In this document: piece by piece, positions 35,000 to 43,421 of the stretch
Numbering within the stretch: position 1 is the first letter of the stretch
How the letters are laid out: each line of letters opens with the position of its first letter
Assembly (NCBI GenBank): GCA_015061165.1
Contig: SUXC01000015.1
Span: forward strand, 1 to 61,740
Source of the DNA: Bacteroidales bacterium
GTDB lineage: Bacteria > Bacteroidota > Bacteroidia > Bacteroidales > Paludibacteraceae
DNA length: 61,740 bases
Direction of reading: 5' to 3'
Translations under genes and position numbers: made by a program
The notes under the pieces: generated by a model
What the model saw: the letters and a program-made list of their open reading frames with translations, nothing else
Told to the model about the DNA's origin: nothing
Database searches by the model: none

Positions 35000-37777
35000 T
35001 TACAGGGTCTTGGCTACCTCGATTTGCTCGAAGGTCTCGATGAGGTCGCCTTCCACAATATCATTGTAGCTCTTGATGCTCAAACCACATTCCATATTGA
35101 GACCCGCCTCCTTAATATCATCCTTACCATGCTTGAGCGAAGACAACTCGCCAGTATGGATAACGATACCGTCACGGATTACGCGGCATTTATTAGCACG
35201 TTTGGCCTTACCCTCACGCACAATACAACCTGCGATCGTACCCACCTTGGAGATACGGAAAGTTTGCAATACCTCGAGCGTAGCAGTAACCTCCTCCTTG
35301 ATATCTGGAGAAAGCATACCTGCCATAGCCGACTTGATCTCTTCGATAGCATCATAGATGATAGAATAGATACGGATATCCACCTCCTCGTTCTCCGCCA
35401 TCTTGCGCGCTGTGCTGGTAGGACGGACGTTGAAACCAACGATAATCGCATCCGAAGCAGCAGCCAACAGCACATCAGAATCGGAGATTGCACCCACAGC
35501 ACCGTGGATAACATTGACTTGGATATTCTCGGTAGAGAGTTTGATGAGCGAGTCTTTGAGTGCCTCCACAGAGCCGTCCACATCACCTTTGACGATGATA
35601 TTGAGCTCTTTGAAGTCACCAATAGCCAGACGACGACCAATCTCATCCAGACCCACGTGTTTCTTGGTGCGGAGCGACATCTCGCGTTGCAATTGCTCGC
35701 GTTTGTTAGCAATATCGCGTGCCTCTTGCTCGGTAGCCATCACGTTGAACTCATCACCCGCCTGTGGTGCGCCATTAAGACCAAGAATCAAGCATGGCTC
35801 GCCAGGAAGGGCTTGTTGGATACGTTGTCCACGCTCGTTGAACATGGCTTTGATCTTACCATGATATACGCCAGCGAGGACAATATCGCCATGATGGAGC
35901 GTACCATCCTGCACAAGCACAGTAGCCACATAGCCACGACCTTTGTCGAGCGACGACTCGATGATAGAGCCCTTGGCACGGCGGTTAGGATTGGCTTTGA
36001 GTTCGAGCAACTCGGCTTCGAGAAGCACTTTCTCAAGGAGTTCGAAGACGCCCTCACCCTTCTTAGCAGAGATATGTTGGCATTGGTAAGAACCACCCCA
36101 ATCCTCTACGAGGATATTCATGTTGGAGAGTTGCTCCTTGATTTTATCTGGGTTAGCACTGGGTTTATCGCACTTGTTGATAGCGAAAATCATTGGCACA
36201 CCAGCCGCTTGCGCGTGGTTGATGGCCTCGATAGTCTGTGGCATGACTGCATCATCGGCAGCCACAATGATAATCGCAATATCCGTCACCTTAGCACCAC
36301 GGGCACGCATGGCGGTAAACGCCTCGTGACCAGGAGTATCGAGGAAAGTGATGTGCTGACCATTCTTCAGTTTCACGTTATACGCACCGATGTGCTGGGT
36401 GATACCACCTGCCTCGCCCGCAATCACGTTGGCATTACGGATATGGTCGAGAAGCGATGTCTTACCGTGGTCCACGTGACCCATGACGGTTACGATTGGG
36501 CAGCGTTCGGTGATATCCTCTTCGTTAATCACCTCATCGGCATTGATTTCCTCAACCACTTCGGCAGAAACGAACTCCGTAGAGAAACCAAATTCCTCTG
36601 CCACGAGGTTGATGGTTTCCGCGTCAAGACGCTGGTTGATACTTACCATCACGCCAAGCATCATACATGTACCGATGACCTTGGTTACAGGCACGTTCAT
36701 CATCACGGCGAGGTCGTTGGCGGTAACAAACTCGGTGAGCTTGAGCACTTTGCTTTGTGCTTGTTCCTCAGCGCGCTCTTGCGCCATCTTCTCTCGCTCT
36801 AACTCGCGACGCTCGCGTTTATGTTTGCTGGTAGTACTCTTACCTTTGTTGCCTTGCAGGCGTTGGATAGTCTCCTTGATTTGACGTTGTACAGCCTCAT
36901 CATCCACCTCCACCTTGAAGCCTTTGGCTTTACCATTCTTCTTTTGAGGTTTTTGGTTGCGCGCATCATTGATGTCCACCTTATTTTGTTTGATGCGCTC
37001 ACGCTTGCGTTTCTCGCCATCCTTAGGCTCGTTGTTAGCATTACCACCGCCTTTGTTGTTAGCAGGTTTGTTGGCTTTGCGTTGTTGCTCGCGTGCCTCA
37101 CGCTCTTTGCGCTTCTCCTCTTTGGTTTTCTTGGTTGGGTGAGTAGCCGTATTAATACTGCTTAAGTCAATCTTACCCAATACTTTAGGGGCATTTTTCA
37201 GCACAGGTTTGCCCAAGGTGAAGATTTCTTCCTTCTTCTCCTCGACAGGAACCTCAGCAGGCTGTTCTACTTTTTTAGCATGCTCTTTTGCTTTCATTTC
37301 CTTAGCCTTCTGTGCCTCTTTAGCAGCTTTTTTCTCAGCTTCTTCCTTGGCTTTAGCAGCAGCCTCAGCAGCGGCCTTCTCGGCTGCTATGCGTGCTGCT
37401 TCGGCTTTTTGAGCCTCTTCGGCAGCTTTGCGAGCTGCCTCTTCCTCCGCTTTACGTTTTTTGTCAGCATCAAGGTCTATCTTACCCACCATTTTGGGTT
37501 TGGGTATTTCGGTAGGGATATGCTCTGGCTTCTTTGGTTCGTCAATAGCAACTGATTTGGGTATTTCGCGCTCTTGACGTTCTTGTGCCTGACGCTCTGC
37601 CTCCAACTTCAACGCCATGTCCTTGTTAAATTCCTTAGCGAGCAGTAGGTACAAGTCGTCCTCGATACGGGTATTTGGGTCCGTAGCGATTTCCTTACCC
37701 TGCTTTTTACAGAATTCCACGGCGGTGGACATGCCGATGTTTAATTCTTTACAAGCTTTGATAAGTTTAATAGCCAT
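35000..37777 (-). CDS. infB: Translation initiation factor IF-2
   Basis: 925 residues from [20 protein letters not shown]; the frame opens further upstream through repeat DNA, but this is the family start. A small IF2_N domain at the start is followed by ~350 residues rich in Lys, Ala and Glu (coiled, variable in the family) and a second IF2_N ([20 protein letters not shown]). The GTPase carries G1 [12 protein letters not shown] (about residue 432), DTPGHEAF (G3) and NKCDKP (G4). Domains II to IV follow, ending [16 protein letters not shown]. It delivers fMet-tRNA to the 30S subunit. It is the last gene of rimP-nusA-infB, separated from nusA by 147 bases that hold the hairpin element B. Confidence 0.97.
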   Translation of the reverse strand: MAIKLIKACKELNIGMSTAVEFCKKQGKEIATDPNTRIEDDLYLLLAKEFNKDMALKLEAERQAQERQEREIPKSVAIDEPKKPEHIPTEIPKPKMVGKIDLDADKKRKAEEEAARKAAEEAQKAEAARIAAEKAAAEAAAKAKEEAEKKAAKEAQKAKEMKAKEHAKKVEQPAEVPVEEKKEEIFTLGKPVLKNAPKVLGKIDLSSINTATHPTKKTKEEKRKEREAREQQRKANKPANNKGGGNANNEPKDGEKRKRERIKQNKVDINDARNQKPQKKNGKAKGFKVEVDDEAVQRQIKETIQRLQGNKGKSTTSKHKRERRELEREKMAQERAEEQAQSKVLKLTEFVTANDLAVMMNVPVTKVIGTCMMLGVMVSINQRLDAETINLVAEEFGFSTEFVSAEVVEEINADEVINEEDITERCPIVTVMGHVDHGKTSLLDHIRNANVIAGEAGGITQHIGAYNVKLKNGQHITFLDTPGHEAFTAMRARGAKVTDIAIIIVAADDAVMPQTIEAINHAQAAGVPMIFAINKCDKPSANPDKIKEQLSNMNILVEDWGGSYQCQHISAKKGEGVFELLEKVLLEAELLELKANPNRRAKGSIIESSLDKGRGYVATVLVQDGTLHHGDIVLAGVYHGKIKAMFNERGQRIQQALPGEPCLILGLNGAPQAGDEFNVMATEQEARDIANKREQLQREMSLRTKKHVGLDEIGRRLAIGDFKELNIIVKGDVDGSVEALKDSLIKLSTENIQVNVIHGAVGAISDSDVLLAAASDAIIVGFNVRPTSTARKMAENEEVDIRIYSIIYDAIEEIKSAMAGMLSPDIKEEVTATLEVLQTFRISKVGTIAGCIVREGKAKRANKCRVIRDGIVIHTGELSSLKHGKDDIKEAGLNMECGLSIKSYNDIVEGDLIETFEQIEVAKTL

Positions 37778-37782
37778 ATTCG

Positions 37783-37870
37783 TGTTCGGCAATCTCGCGC
37801 ATTGACTGACGCTTGCGTCATTAGGCGCTCGATGCCTCCACTCTATCCTCGAAGCCACAAGCTTCTCGGA
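37783..37870. repeat. Dispersed hairpin element, copy B
   Basis: Inserted between nusA and infB. It contains GTTCGGCAA, hairpin TGACGC / GCGTCA (37807-37820), CATTAGGCG, TGCCTCC and a second hairpin GAAGC / GCTTC (37851-37865). It corresponds to copy A at 31781-31871. Confidence 0.72.
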
Positions 37871-37924
37871 TGTTTACGAGGGAGACTCCTCCTTGCCGTC
37901 GGAGGGTTTTATTATTATACTTAA

Positions 37925-39181
37925 TTACTCTTCAAACTCAGCAGCGAGGATAGCGATTACCTCATCTATTGTTTCCTCTTCGAGATCAACACGGGTCATC
38001 AAATCCTCTTTTGAAACACCCAATACTGCTTTTGCGGTATCCAAACCAATAGCCTTGAATGCATCCAATACCCATTGATCAATTTCATCGTTAAACTCAT
38101 CCAAGTAAATATCCTCGTTGTCAGCCTCGTCCATTTCACGATAAACATCGATTTGGTAGCCAGTAAGCATACTTGCCAACTTAATATTGTAGCCGCCTTT
38201 ACCAATAGCCAACGATACCTCGTCTGGTTGCAGATATACATCTACCTTCTTCTCCTCCTCATTGACGGTCATTGAGGAGATTTTGGCAGGAGCCAAAGCG
38301 CGTTGTACATAGAGGTTGATGTTCGATGTATAGTGAATAACATCAATATTCTCATTGCGCAACTCGCGCACGATACCATGAATACGCGCACCCTTGATAC
38401 CCACGCACGCGCCTACAGGATCAATACGGTCGTCAAACGACTCCACCGCCACTTTGGCACGCTCACCTGGGATACGAGCGATATTCTTGATAGCAATCAA
38501 ACCATCGTGTACCTCAGGAACCTCTTGCTCGAAAAGACGCTGCAAGAACAATGGCGATGTACGCGAAAGAATAATCTTAGGATTTTGATTCTTATTATCC
38601 ACTTGCACCACTACCGCACGCACGGTATCGCCCTTGCGATAATAGTCAGTTGGGATTTGGTTTTGCTTAGGCAAGTAAAGCTCGTTGCCATCCTCGTCAA
38701 GAAGGAGCATCTCTTTCTTCCATACTTGGTAGAGCTCGCCACTCACCACTTGACCCAACATCTCGCTATAGCGCAAGTACAAGTTTTCTTTTTGCAAGTC
38801 CAAGATACGGCTTGCCAAAGTCTGACGGAGATTAAGAATCATACGACGACCAAAAGAAGCAAACTCCACTTTATCAGTTACTTCCTCGCCAATTTCAGCC
38901 TCATCATCAAGCTGCAATGCCTCTGTGATTCCCACTTGTGTCTCTGGGTTAGCCACATCATCATCCTCCATCACAAGACGGTTGCGATAAATTTCCAAAT
39001 CGCCTTTGTCGGGGTTGATAATCACATCGTAGTTGGCATCAGAGCCATACATTTTGGTAATCACATTGCGAAATGAATCCTCCAAAACGTTGATGAACGT
39101 TTGACGGTCAATGTTTTTGAGTTCTTTGAACTCTGAAAAGATGTCAATCAAGTTGATTGATTGTTGTTGTTGTTTTGCCAT
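37925..39181 (-). CDS. nusA: Transcription termination/antitermination factor NusA
   Basis: 418 residues. The N-terminal RNA-polymerase-binding domain (INLIDIFSEFKELKNIDRQT) precedes the S1 domain (~135-205, GDTVRAVVVQV) and two KH domains (RDPVGACVGIKGARIHGIV as read, with the G-x-K-G loop; and SLAIGKGGYNIKLASML). The end is a short acidic helix region (DEADNEDIYLDEFNDEID) without the enterobacterial AR repeats, as usual in Bacteroidota. It modulates pausing, termination and rRNA antitermination. It sits 49 bases after rimP, with a heptad array in the gap. Confidence 0.96.
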   Translation of the reverse strand: MAKQQQQSINLIDIFSEFKELKNIDRQTFINVLEDSFRNVITKMYGSDANYDVIINPDKGDLEIYRNRLVMEDDDVANPETQVGITEALQLDDEAEIGEEVTDKVEFASFGRRMILNLRQTLASRILDLQKENLYLRYSEMLGQVVSGELYQVWKKEMLLLDEDGNELYLPKQNQIPTDYYRKGDTVRAVVVQVDNKNQNPKIILSRTSPLFLQRLFEQEVPEVHDGLIAIKNIARIPGERAKVAVESFDDRIDPVGACVGIKGARIHGIVRELRNENIDVIHYTSNINLYVQRALAPAKISSMTVNEEEKKVDVYLQPDEVSLAIGKGGYNIKLASMLTGYQIDVYREMDEADNEDIYLDEFNDEIDQWVLDAFKAIGLDTAKAVLGVSKEDLMTRVDLEEETIDEVIAILAAEFEE

Positions 39182-39202
39182 TTTTATTTTGTTTTGATAT
39201 TT

Positions 39203-39230
39203 ATTCGGGATTTGGGAGTTAGGACTCCGA
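39203..39230. repeat. Heptad tandem array, 4 units
   Basis: ATTCGGG, ATTTGGG, AGTTAGG, ACTCCGA fill the rimP-nusA gap and end exactly at the rimP stop codon. Confidence 0.7.
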
Positions 39231-39719
39231 TTAAAATTTCAAATCATATTTGGTGTACTTCACCGTGTCGTATGCAAACGTCAGTGTCTGTATCTCTTTT
39301 TGTTTACGCTTTTTGCCTTCCACAGTCACCATCACTTCTGTATCAATAGCAAAGGAATCTTCATCCACGCTCACCAATACGCCACGATATTTCTTTCCAT
39401 CAGCACTTAGCACCTCCACATCGTGGTTCAAGTGTTTGGTATATTGCATTTTAGTTACAAAAGGCGCGGTCAGACTCACGCTGCCCACTTCCAATGAATA
39501 GTCATCTCCTTCTCTATTCTTCTGTTCATCGCTGCGCGTTTCCAATTGCTCTACGAGGTAGCGATTGAGTTCGGCACAAAACTCCACATCCACTCCGTCC
39601 AACTTATCCACCTCTACGAGGATTTCGTTTTGCGCACTAACTTTAAGAGTAATCAACTCATATCCAGTACCTTGCAGTCTTTCTGCTATCAGTACGTGTA
39701 GTTGCTGTTTATCTATCAT
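39231..39719 (-). CDS. rimP: Ribosome maturation factor RimP
   Basis: 162 residues from MIDKQQLHVLIAERLQ; longer in-frame starts cross the promoter. It has the two-domain RimP fold: N-terminal alpha/beta half (TGYELITLKVSAQNEILVEV; CAELNRYLVEQLE; YSLEVGSVSLTAPF, where most family members have EVSSPG) and a C-terminal SH3-like half (HLNHDVEVLSADGKKYRGVL). It assists 30S subunit assembly. First gene of the rimP-nusA-infB operon, with a promoter at 39779-39809 and a structured leader. Confidence 0.92.
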   Translation of the reverse strand: MIDKQQLHVLIAERLQGTGYELITLKVSAQNEILVEVDKLDGVDVEFCAELNRYLVEQLETRSDEQKNREGDDYSLEVGSVSLTAPFVTKMQYTKHLNHDVEVLSADGKKYRGVLVSVDEDSFAIDTEVMVTVEGKKRKQKEIQTLTFAYDTVKYTKYDLKF

Positions 39720-39740
39720 AATCGTTCTTTTTATAAAATT

Positions 39741-39764
39741 GAGGGAACCTTTTCGGGTCCCCTC
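39741..39764 (-). promoter_or_regulatory. Leader hairpin of the rimP-nusA-infB operon
   Basis: On the minus strand GAGGGGACC, loop CGAAAA, GGTTCCCTC form a stem with one mismatch, between the promoter and the rimP start 21 bases further on. It may be a structured 5' leader for control of the operon; its function is not known from sequence. Confidence 0.45.
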
Positions 39765-39778
39765 ACTCATTTCCGCTG

Positions 39779-39809
39779 CAAAGGTACAACAAATATTGCA
39801 CATATGCAA
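39779..39809 (-). promoter_or_regulatory. Promoter for rimP-nusA-infB
   Basis: Minus strand: TTG (39807-39809), 20-base spacer, TACCTTTG (39779-39786), 60 bases before the rimP ATG and adjoining the deoD stop. Confidence 0.82.
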
Positions 39810-39838
39810 GAAAAAACGCAAAAAAATTGTTTTTTTTC

Positions 39839-40552
39839 TCAAATCAACGAGAAAGCAACGTCCATCATGTGGGTAAAGTTGTTCTGACGCTCCTCTGCTG
39901 TAGTAGCTTCACCCGTGAGGATATTATCCGATACTGTGCAAATAACCAATGCTTTGTTTCCACTACGAGCCGCGTTCATATAGAGTGCTGGCGCCTCCAT
40001 CTCTACAGCCAAAACGCCCATATTAATCCACTTGTCGTTGTGCGCATTCTCGGTATAGAATGTGTCGGAAGAGAAGACATTGCCCACCTTATAGCGATAG
40101 CCAAACCGCTCGCAAGCCTCCGCTGCACGACGACACAAATCAAAATCAGCAATAGGAGCATAGGTGCCAGGCAATTCGTACTGAGCCGCGTAATTGCTAT
40201 TGGTGCAAGCACCCATGGCAATAACCAAATCGCCTACATGCAAGTCCTTATGAATACTACCAGAACTACCTACACGAATAATAGTCTTTACACCATAGAA
40301 ATTATACAGTTCGTAGGTATAAATACCAATCGAAGGAATACCCATGCCATGCCCCATCACACTCACACGCTTACCCTTGTGGGTACCCGTGAAACCAAGC
40401 ATACCACGAACGTTATTAAACTGAATAGGATTATCCAAATATCTATCTGCCATCACTTTAGCACGTAATGGATCACCCGCCATAATGACAGTTTCGGCGA
40501 TTTCGCCATATTGAGCCCCAATATGGGGAGTTGGTGTGTTGTTTGTTGCCAT
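39839..40552 (-). CDS. deoD: Purine-nucleoside phosphorylase DeoD
   Basis: 237 residues, the usual length of hexameric DeoD. Phosphate-site and fold motifs are visible: [11 protein letters not shown] (residues 22-32), [46 protein letters not shown] (ribose-binding Glu) and [10 protein letters not shown] (catalytic Asp in SDN). It cleaves purine ribo- and deoxyribonucleosides with phosphate for salvage. It follows kdsB by 31 bases on the same strand and is probably cotranscribed. Confidence 0.96.
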   Translation of the reverse strand: MATNNTPTPHIGAQYGEIAETVIMAGDPLRAKVMADRYLDNPIQFNNVRGMLGFTGTHKGKRVSVMGHGMGIPSIGIYTYELYNFYGVKTIIRVGSSGSIHKDLHVGDLVIAMGACTNSNYAAQYELPGTYAPIADFDLCRRAAEACERFGYRYKVGNVFSSDTFYTENAHNDKWINMGVLAVEMEAPALYMNAARSGNKALVICTVSDNILTGEATTAEERQNNFTHMMDVAFSLI

Positions 40553-40583
40553 AGTTATTTACGATTTAATGATTTACAACTTA

Positions 40584-41369
40584 TTATTTGGTTACTTGTT
40601 GAAAATACTCGATTGCTTGTTGTAGGTCTTCTGGCGTGTCAATGCCAATGGATTTGGTGTTGGATATAGCCACTTTGATTTTCAGTCCGTTCTCCAACCA
40701 ACGAAGTTGCTCCAGACTTTCGGCTTGTTCCAACGGCGATGGGGGCAATTGCGTAATACGCATCAGCACATCTGCACGATAAGCATACAATCCTATATGG
40801 CTGAAATACTGCCCATTACGTAGCCAATCGCTCTGCTCCACCCCACGCAGATACGGAATCACACTACGCGAGAAATACAGTGCCTCGCCCGTCTGCTGAG
40901 AGAATACCACCTTCACAATATTGGGCGTTAGTAGCTCCTGCAAATCATCATTCGCAGTATAGGGTTTCGCCAAAGTAGCAATGTCCGTTGGGAAACAATC
41001 CATCACCGCCTTAATCTGCTCTGGCTGAATAAAAGGTTCATCACCCTGAATATTGACCACAACAATGTCTTCATCCTCCATTGCCCATTGCCCAGAATCT
41101 ATAGCCCATTGCCGATACAACTGATATGCTTCGCAAATACGGTCGGTGCCACAACGGTGCTCAGATGAGGTCATATAGACCTTTCCGCCAAACGACTTTA
41201 CACAATCGTATATACGTGCATCATCTGTAGCAACAATCACTGTATCAAGTACTTTGCTTGCTTGCTCATATACACGTTGAATCATTGGCTTGCCACATAT
41301 TTCAGCCAATGGTTTGCCAGGAAAACGACTGCTGGCATAACGAGCGGGTATGATACCAATATACTGCAT
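40584..41369 (-). CDS. kdsB: 3-deoxy-manno-octulosonate cytidylyltransferase
   Basis: 261 residues from MQYIGIIPARYASSRFPGKP, which is the CMP-sugar synthetase signature. VATDDARIYD, MTSSEHRCGTDRI and VVNIQGDEPFIQP are KdsB hallmarks (Mg and CTP site), and SIGIDTPEDL is the C-terminal Asp motif. It activates Kdo as CMP-Kdo for lipopolysaccharide core. An extra segment at residues ~86-98 (RQWAIDSGQWAMED), longer than in most homologues, is encoded by a heptad array. It has its own promoter at 41387-41417; deoD follows. Confidence 0.96.
   Translation of the reverse strand: MQYIGIIPARYASSRFPGKPLAEICGKPMIQRVYEQASKVLDTVIVATDDARIYDCVKSFGGKVYMTSSEHRCGTDRICEAYQLYRQWAIDSGQWAMEDEDIVVVNIQGDEPFIQPEQIKAVMDCFPTDIATLAKPYTANDDLQELLTPNIVKVVFSQQTGEALYFSRSVIPYLRGVEQSDWLRNGQYFSHIGLYAYRADVLMRITQLPPSPLEQAESLEQLRWLENGLKIKVAISNTKSIGIDTPEDLQQAIEYFQQVTK
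41081..41115 (-). repeat. Heptad tandem array inside kdsB
   Basis: In plus orientation: TTGCCCA, TTGCCCA, GAATCTA, TAGCCCA, TTGCCGA. It encodes the repeated peptide QWAIDSG-QWAMEDE, a 7-codon period that equals three heptads, and keeps the kdsB frame. Confidence 0.82.
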
Positions 41370-41386
41370 AACGAACGATTTCCGTG

Positions 41387-41417
41387 CAAAGGTACGGAAA
41401 AATTTACACATATACAA
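41387..41417 (-). promoter_or_regulatory. Promoter for kdsB-deoD
   Basis: Minus strand: TTG (41415-41417), 20-base spacer, TACCTTTG (41387-41394), 18 bases before the kdsB ATG. Confidence 0.82.
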
Positions 41418-41501
41418 GAAAAATCGCAGAAAGTTTATTTTTCTCTGCGATTTTACATCTTTTACAGCGACATACAGCCGCCTCTATTGGTCTTTTAGAA
41501 A

Positions 41502-41663
41502 CTACCAAGGTGGTGTACATTGCAGCCACCAATACTTGCTGTAGCTCTGTATGGGCAACTTCGTTTTCTTGCAAATCCGCGCCCAAATCTTGTCAAACAA
41601 ATTTTCAAACCACATACGCATTTTGCTTTTATAAGTTAAGGAATTATTATATCTTGAAGTCAT
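41502..41663 (-). CDS. Possible 53-residue aromatic-rich small protein
   Basis: Read from the ATG at 41663 (41621 is another candidate). The C-terminal part runs MWFENLFDKIWARICKKTKL then PIQSYSKYWWLQCTPPW. An amphipathic basic helix followed by a Trp-rich tail is unusual for a chance frame, and it occupies the only empty 250 bases between SOD and kdsB on the strand of both. No family, promoter or terminator was recognised. It could be a genuine small protein or chance. Confidence 0.35.
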   Translation of the reverse strand: MTSRYNNSLTYKSKMRMWFENLFDKIWARICKKTKLPIQSYSKYWWLQCTPPW

Positions 41664-41677
41664 TACTTCATTGCTTT

Positions 41678-42271
41678 CTACACGATTCGCTTTGACACTA
41701 CATGCCAATTGACAATCAACCAGAAGTTCTCCAAATATTCGGCTCTACGATTTTGATAATCAAGATAATAGGCATGCTCCCAAAGGTCTATTGCCAAGAT
41801 GGGCTTCCACCCATGTCGCAGAGGATTATCTCCGTTCGGCAACGACATCACGGCCATTTTTCCCTCTTCCTTCATAGCGAGCCATGTCCATCCCGAGCCA
41901 AAAAATCCTTTCGCCTCTTCATTTAGCTTGTCGCGCATAGCATCAAACGAACCAAACGACTGCTCTATCAGAAAAAGCAACTCACCCGAAGGGATTTTAG
42001 CATCCTTAGCAGGAAGAAATTGTTCGAAAAATAACTGGTGATTCAACACCTGCCCCGCATTGTTAGCAATAGGACCTTCTGGCGCTTTGCGAACAATTTC
42101 CTCAATATCCATTCCCTCAAAATGAGAATTATCAATCAATCGATTGAGGTTATCAATATACGTTTGGAAATGCTTACCATAGTGGTAAGAGAGCGTTTCT
42201 TGGCTCATCATAGGAGCCAAATCTGTGAGTTGATAGCCCAACTCTGGAAGGCGAAAAAGATTCGTTTTCAT
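41678..42271 (-). CDS. sodB: Superoxide dismutase, Fe/Mn family
   Basis: 197 residues. The metal ligands are visible: His in YHYGKHFQTY (about residue 30), His in VLNHQLFF (about 77), and Asp and His in LAIDLWEHAYYLDY (about 161-165). GKHFQTYIDNLNRLI and FGSGWTWLAM match the family. It removes superoxide in the cytoplasm; whether Fe, Mn or either is used cannot be read reliably. It is preceded by the GT2 gene of the envelope operon, with ~100 bases between them. Confidence 0.95.
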   Translation of the reverse strand: MKTNLFRLPELGYQLTDLAPMMSQETLSYHYGKHFQTYIDNLNRLIDNSHFEGMDIEEIVRKAPEGPIANNAGQVLNHQLFFEQFLPAKDAKIPSGELLFLIEQSFGSFDAMRDKLNEEAKGFFGSGWTWLAMKEEGKMAVMSLPNGDNPLRHGWKPILAIDLWEHAYYLDYQNRRAEYLENFWLIVNWHVVSKRIV

Positions 42272-42373
42272 AGGAGGTTACAATTTAAATATTATAGTAT
42301 GGTTTAATCAGCATAACACAAGTGTATGCGTTATGCTTATTTCGGTACAAAAATCGTGCCAATTGAATGCGAA

Positions 42374-43402
42374 TTATTTTCTCTTTCCCAAGAGATAATA
42401 ATCAAAAATAATGCTACGCTTGCTAATAAGAGTGGGATTAAGTGTTTTGGAGCTGCGAATACAATCACTTCTTTTTTCTCCGTAACTCATTCGCAATTTC
42501 CAAAAGGCGCATCTTGCTTGCAATACAGCCTTGAAATTCAACAATTTACCTGCAAAAAGCATCTGCAATGCAGCTACATAATCCAATGGCATGCGAATCA
42601 ACATGACCAATAGCCATTTCATTGTAGGTAAATTCTTGTAGAGCATCAAAAGATTGTTGCGAAAATTTAGAAAAGTCTTTCTTGGACTCTCATATTCCAA
42701 CGTAGCACCACCTACATGATATACCACCGATTGGGGTACTGCCATGATTTGATAACCGCGACAATGCAAGCGCCAACACAGGTCTATTTCCTCTTGATGA
42801 GCAAAAAACACAGCATCCAACCCACCCTCTTTCAGATACACCTCGCGGTTGATAAAGAAACATGCACCCGATGCCCAAAAAATAGGTGCCACTGCATCAT
42901 ATTGCCCCTCATCCTCCTCCAGATATGTCAGCAAACGACCACGGCAATAGGGATAACCCAAACAATCAATCATGCCACCTGCCGCACCAGCATGCTCAAA
43001 ACGCACTTTCTCAGTCTTACCTTGCAGCATATCCTGCTTAGAGTGCCAACTCAACACTTTCGGTTGCAATACCGCCACTTCCTCGTGTGCGCGCGCGTAA
43101 TTTAATAAGGTGTCTAACCAGTTTGGAGTAACCTCTACATCTGAATTAAGCAGAACTACATATTTGGAATCCACTTGTGCTATTGCACGATTGTAACCCT
43201 CCGCAAAGCCATAATTGTACCCCAAATCGATTATTCGTACCGATTGTGTACGCAGATATGCCAACGAGCCATCGGTAGAACCATTATCCGCCACCACCAC
43301 CTCCACACCATTCAATTGTGTATGTGCAATCACAATAGGCAAAAAACGACGCAACATCGCTTCACCATTCCAATTTAATATGATTACACTACATTCTAAC
43401 AT
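42374..43402 (-). CDS. Glycosyltransferase family 2
   Basis: 342 residues. GT-A fold with CSVIILNWNGEAMLRRFL at the start, VVVADNGSTDGS (nucleotide-binding Asp), and VVLLNSDVEVTPNWLD, the metal-binding D-x-D-like motif (about 95). GLDAVFFAHQEEIDLCWRLH contains the ED-type acceptor/catalytic residues. The C-terminal half (YESPRKTFLNFRNNLLML) has membrane-associating stretches, as in rhamnosyltransferase-like enzymes. It probably adds a sugar to a polysaccharide repeat unit at the inner membrane. Last gene of the operon beginning with bactofilin, 19 bases after Wzi. Confidence 0.92.
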   Translation of the reverse strand: MLECSVIILNWNGEAMLRRFLPIVIAHTQLNGVEVVVADNGSTDGSLAYLRTQSVRIIDLGYNYGFAEGYNRAIAQVDSKYVVLLNSDVEVTPNWLDTLLNYARAHEEVAVLQPKVLSWHSKQDMLQGKTEKVRFEHAGAAGGMIDCLGYPYCRGRLLTYLEEDEGQYDAVAPIFWASGACFFINREVYLKEGGLDAVFFAHQEEIDLCWRLHCRGYQIMAVPQSVVYHVGGATLEYESPRKTFLNFRNNLLMLYKNLPTMKWLLVMLIRMPLDYVAALQMLFAGKLLNFKAVLQARCAFWKLRMSYGEKRSDCIRSSKTLNPTLISKRSIIFDYYLLGKRK

Positions 43403-43421
43403 TTTAGCAATCTATGCAGCA

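Noticed and set aside
35024..36802. 592-codon plus-strand frame opposite infB
   Set aside because: Long only because codon bias in infB avoids stops in the opposite frame; no signal, promoter or recognisable motif.
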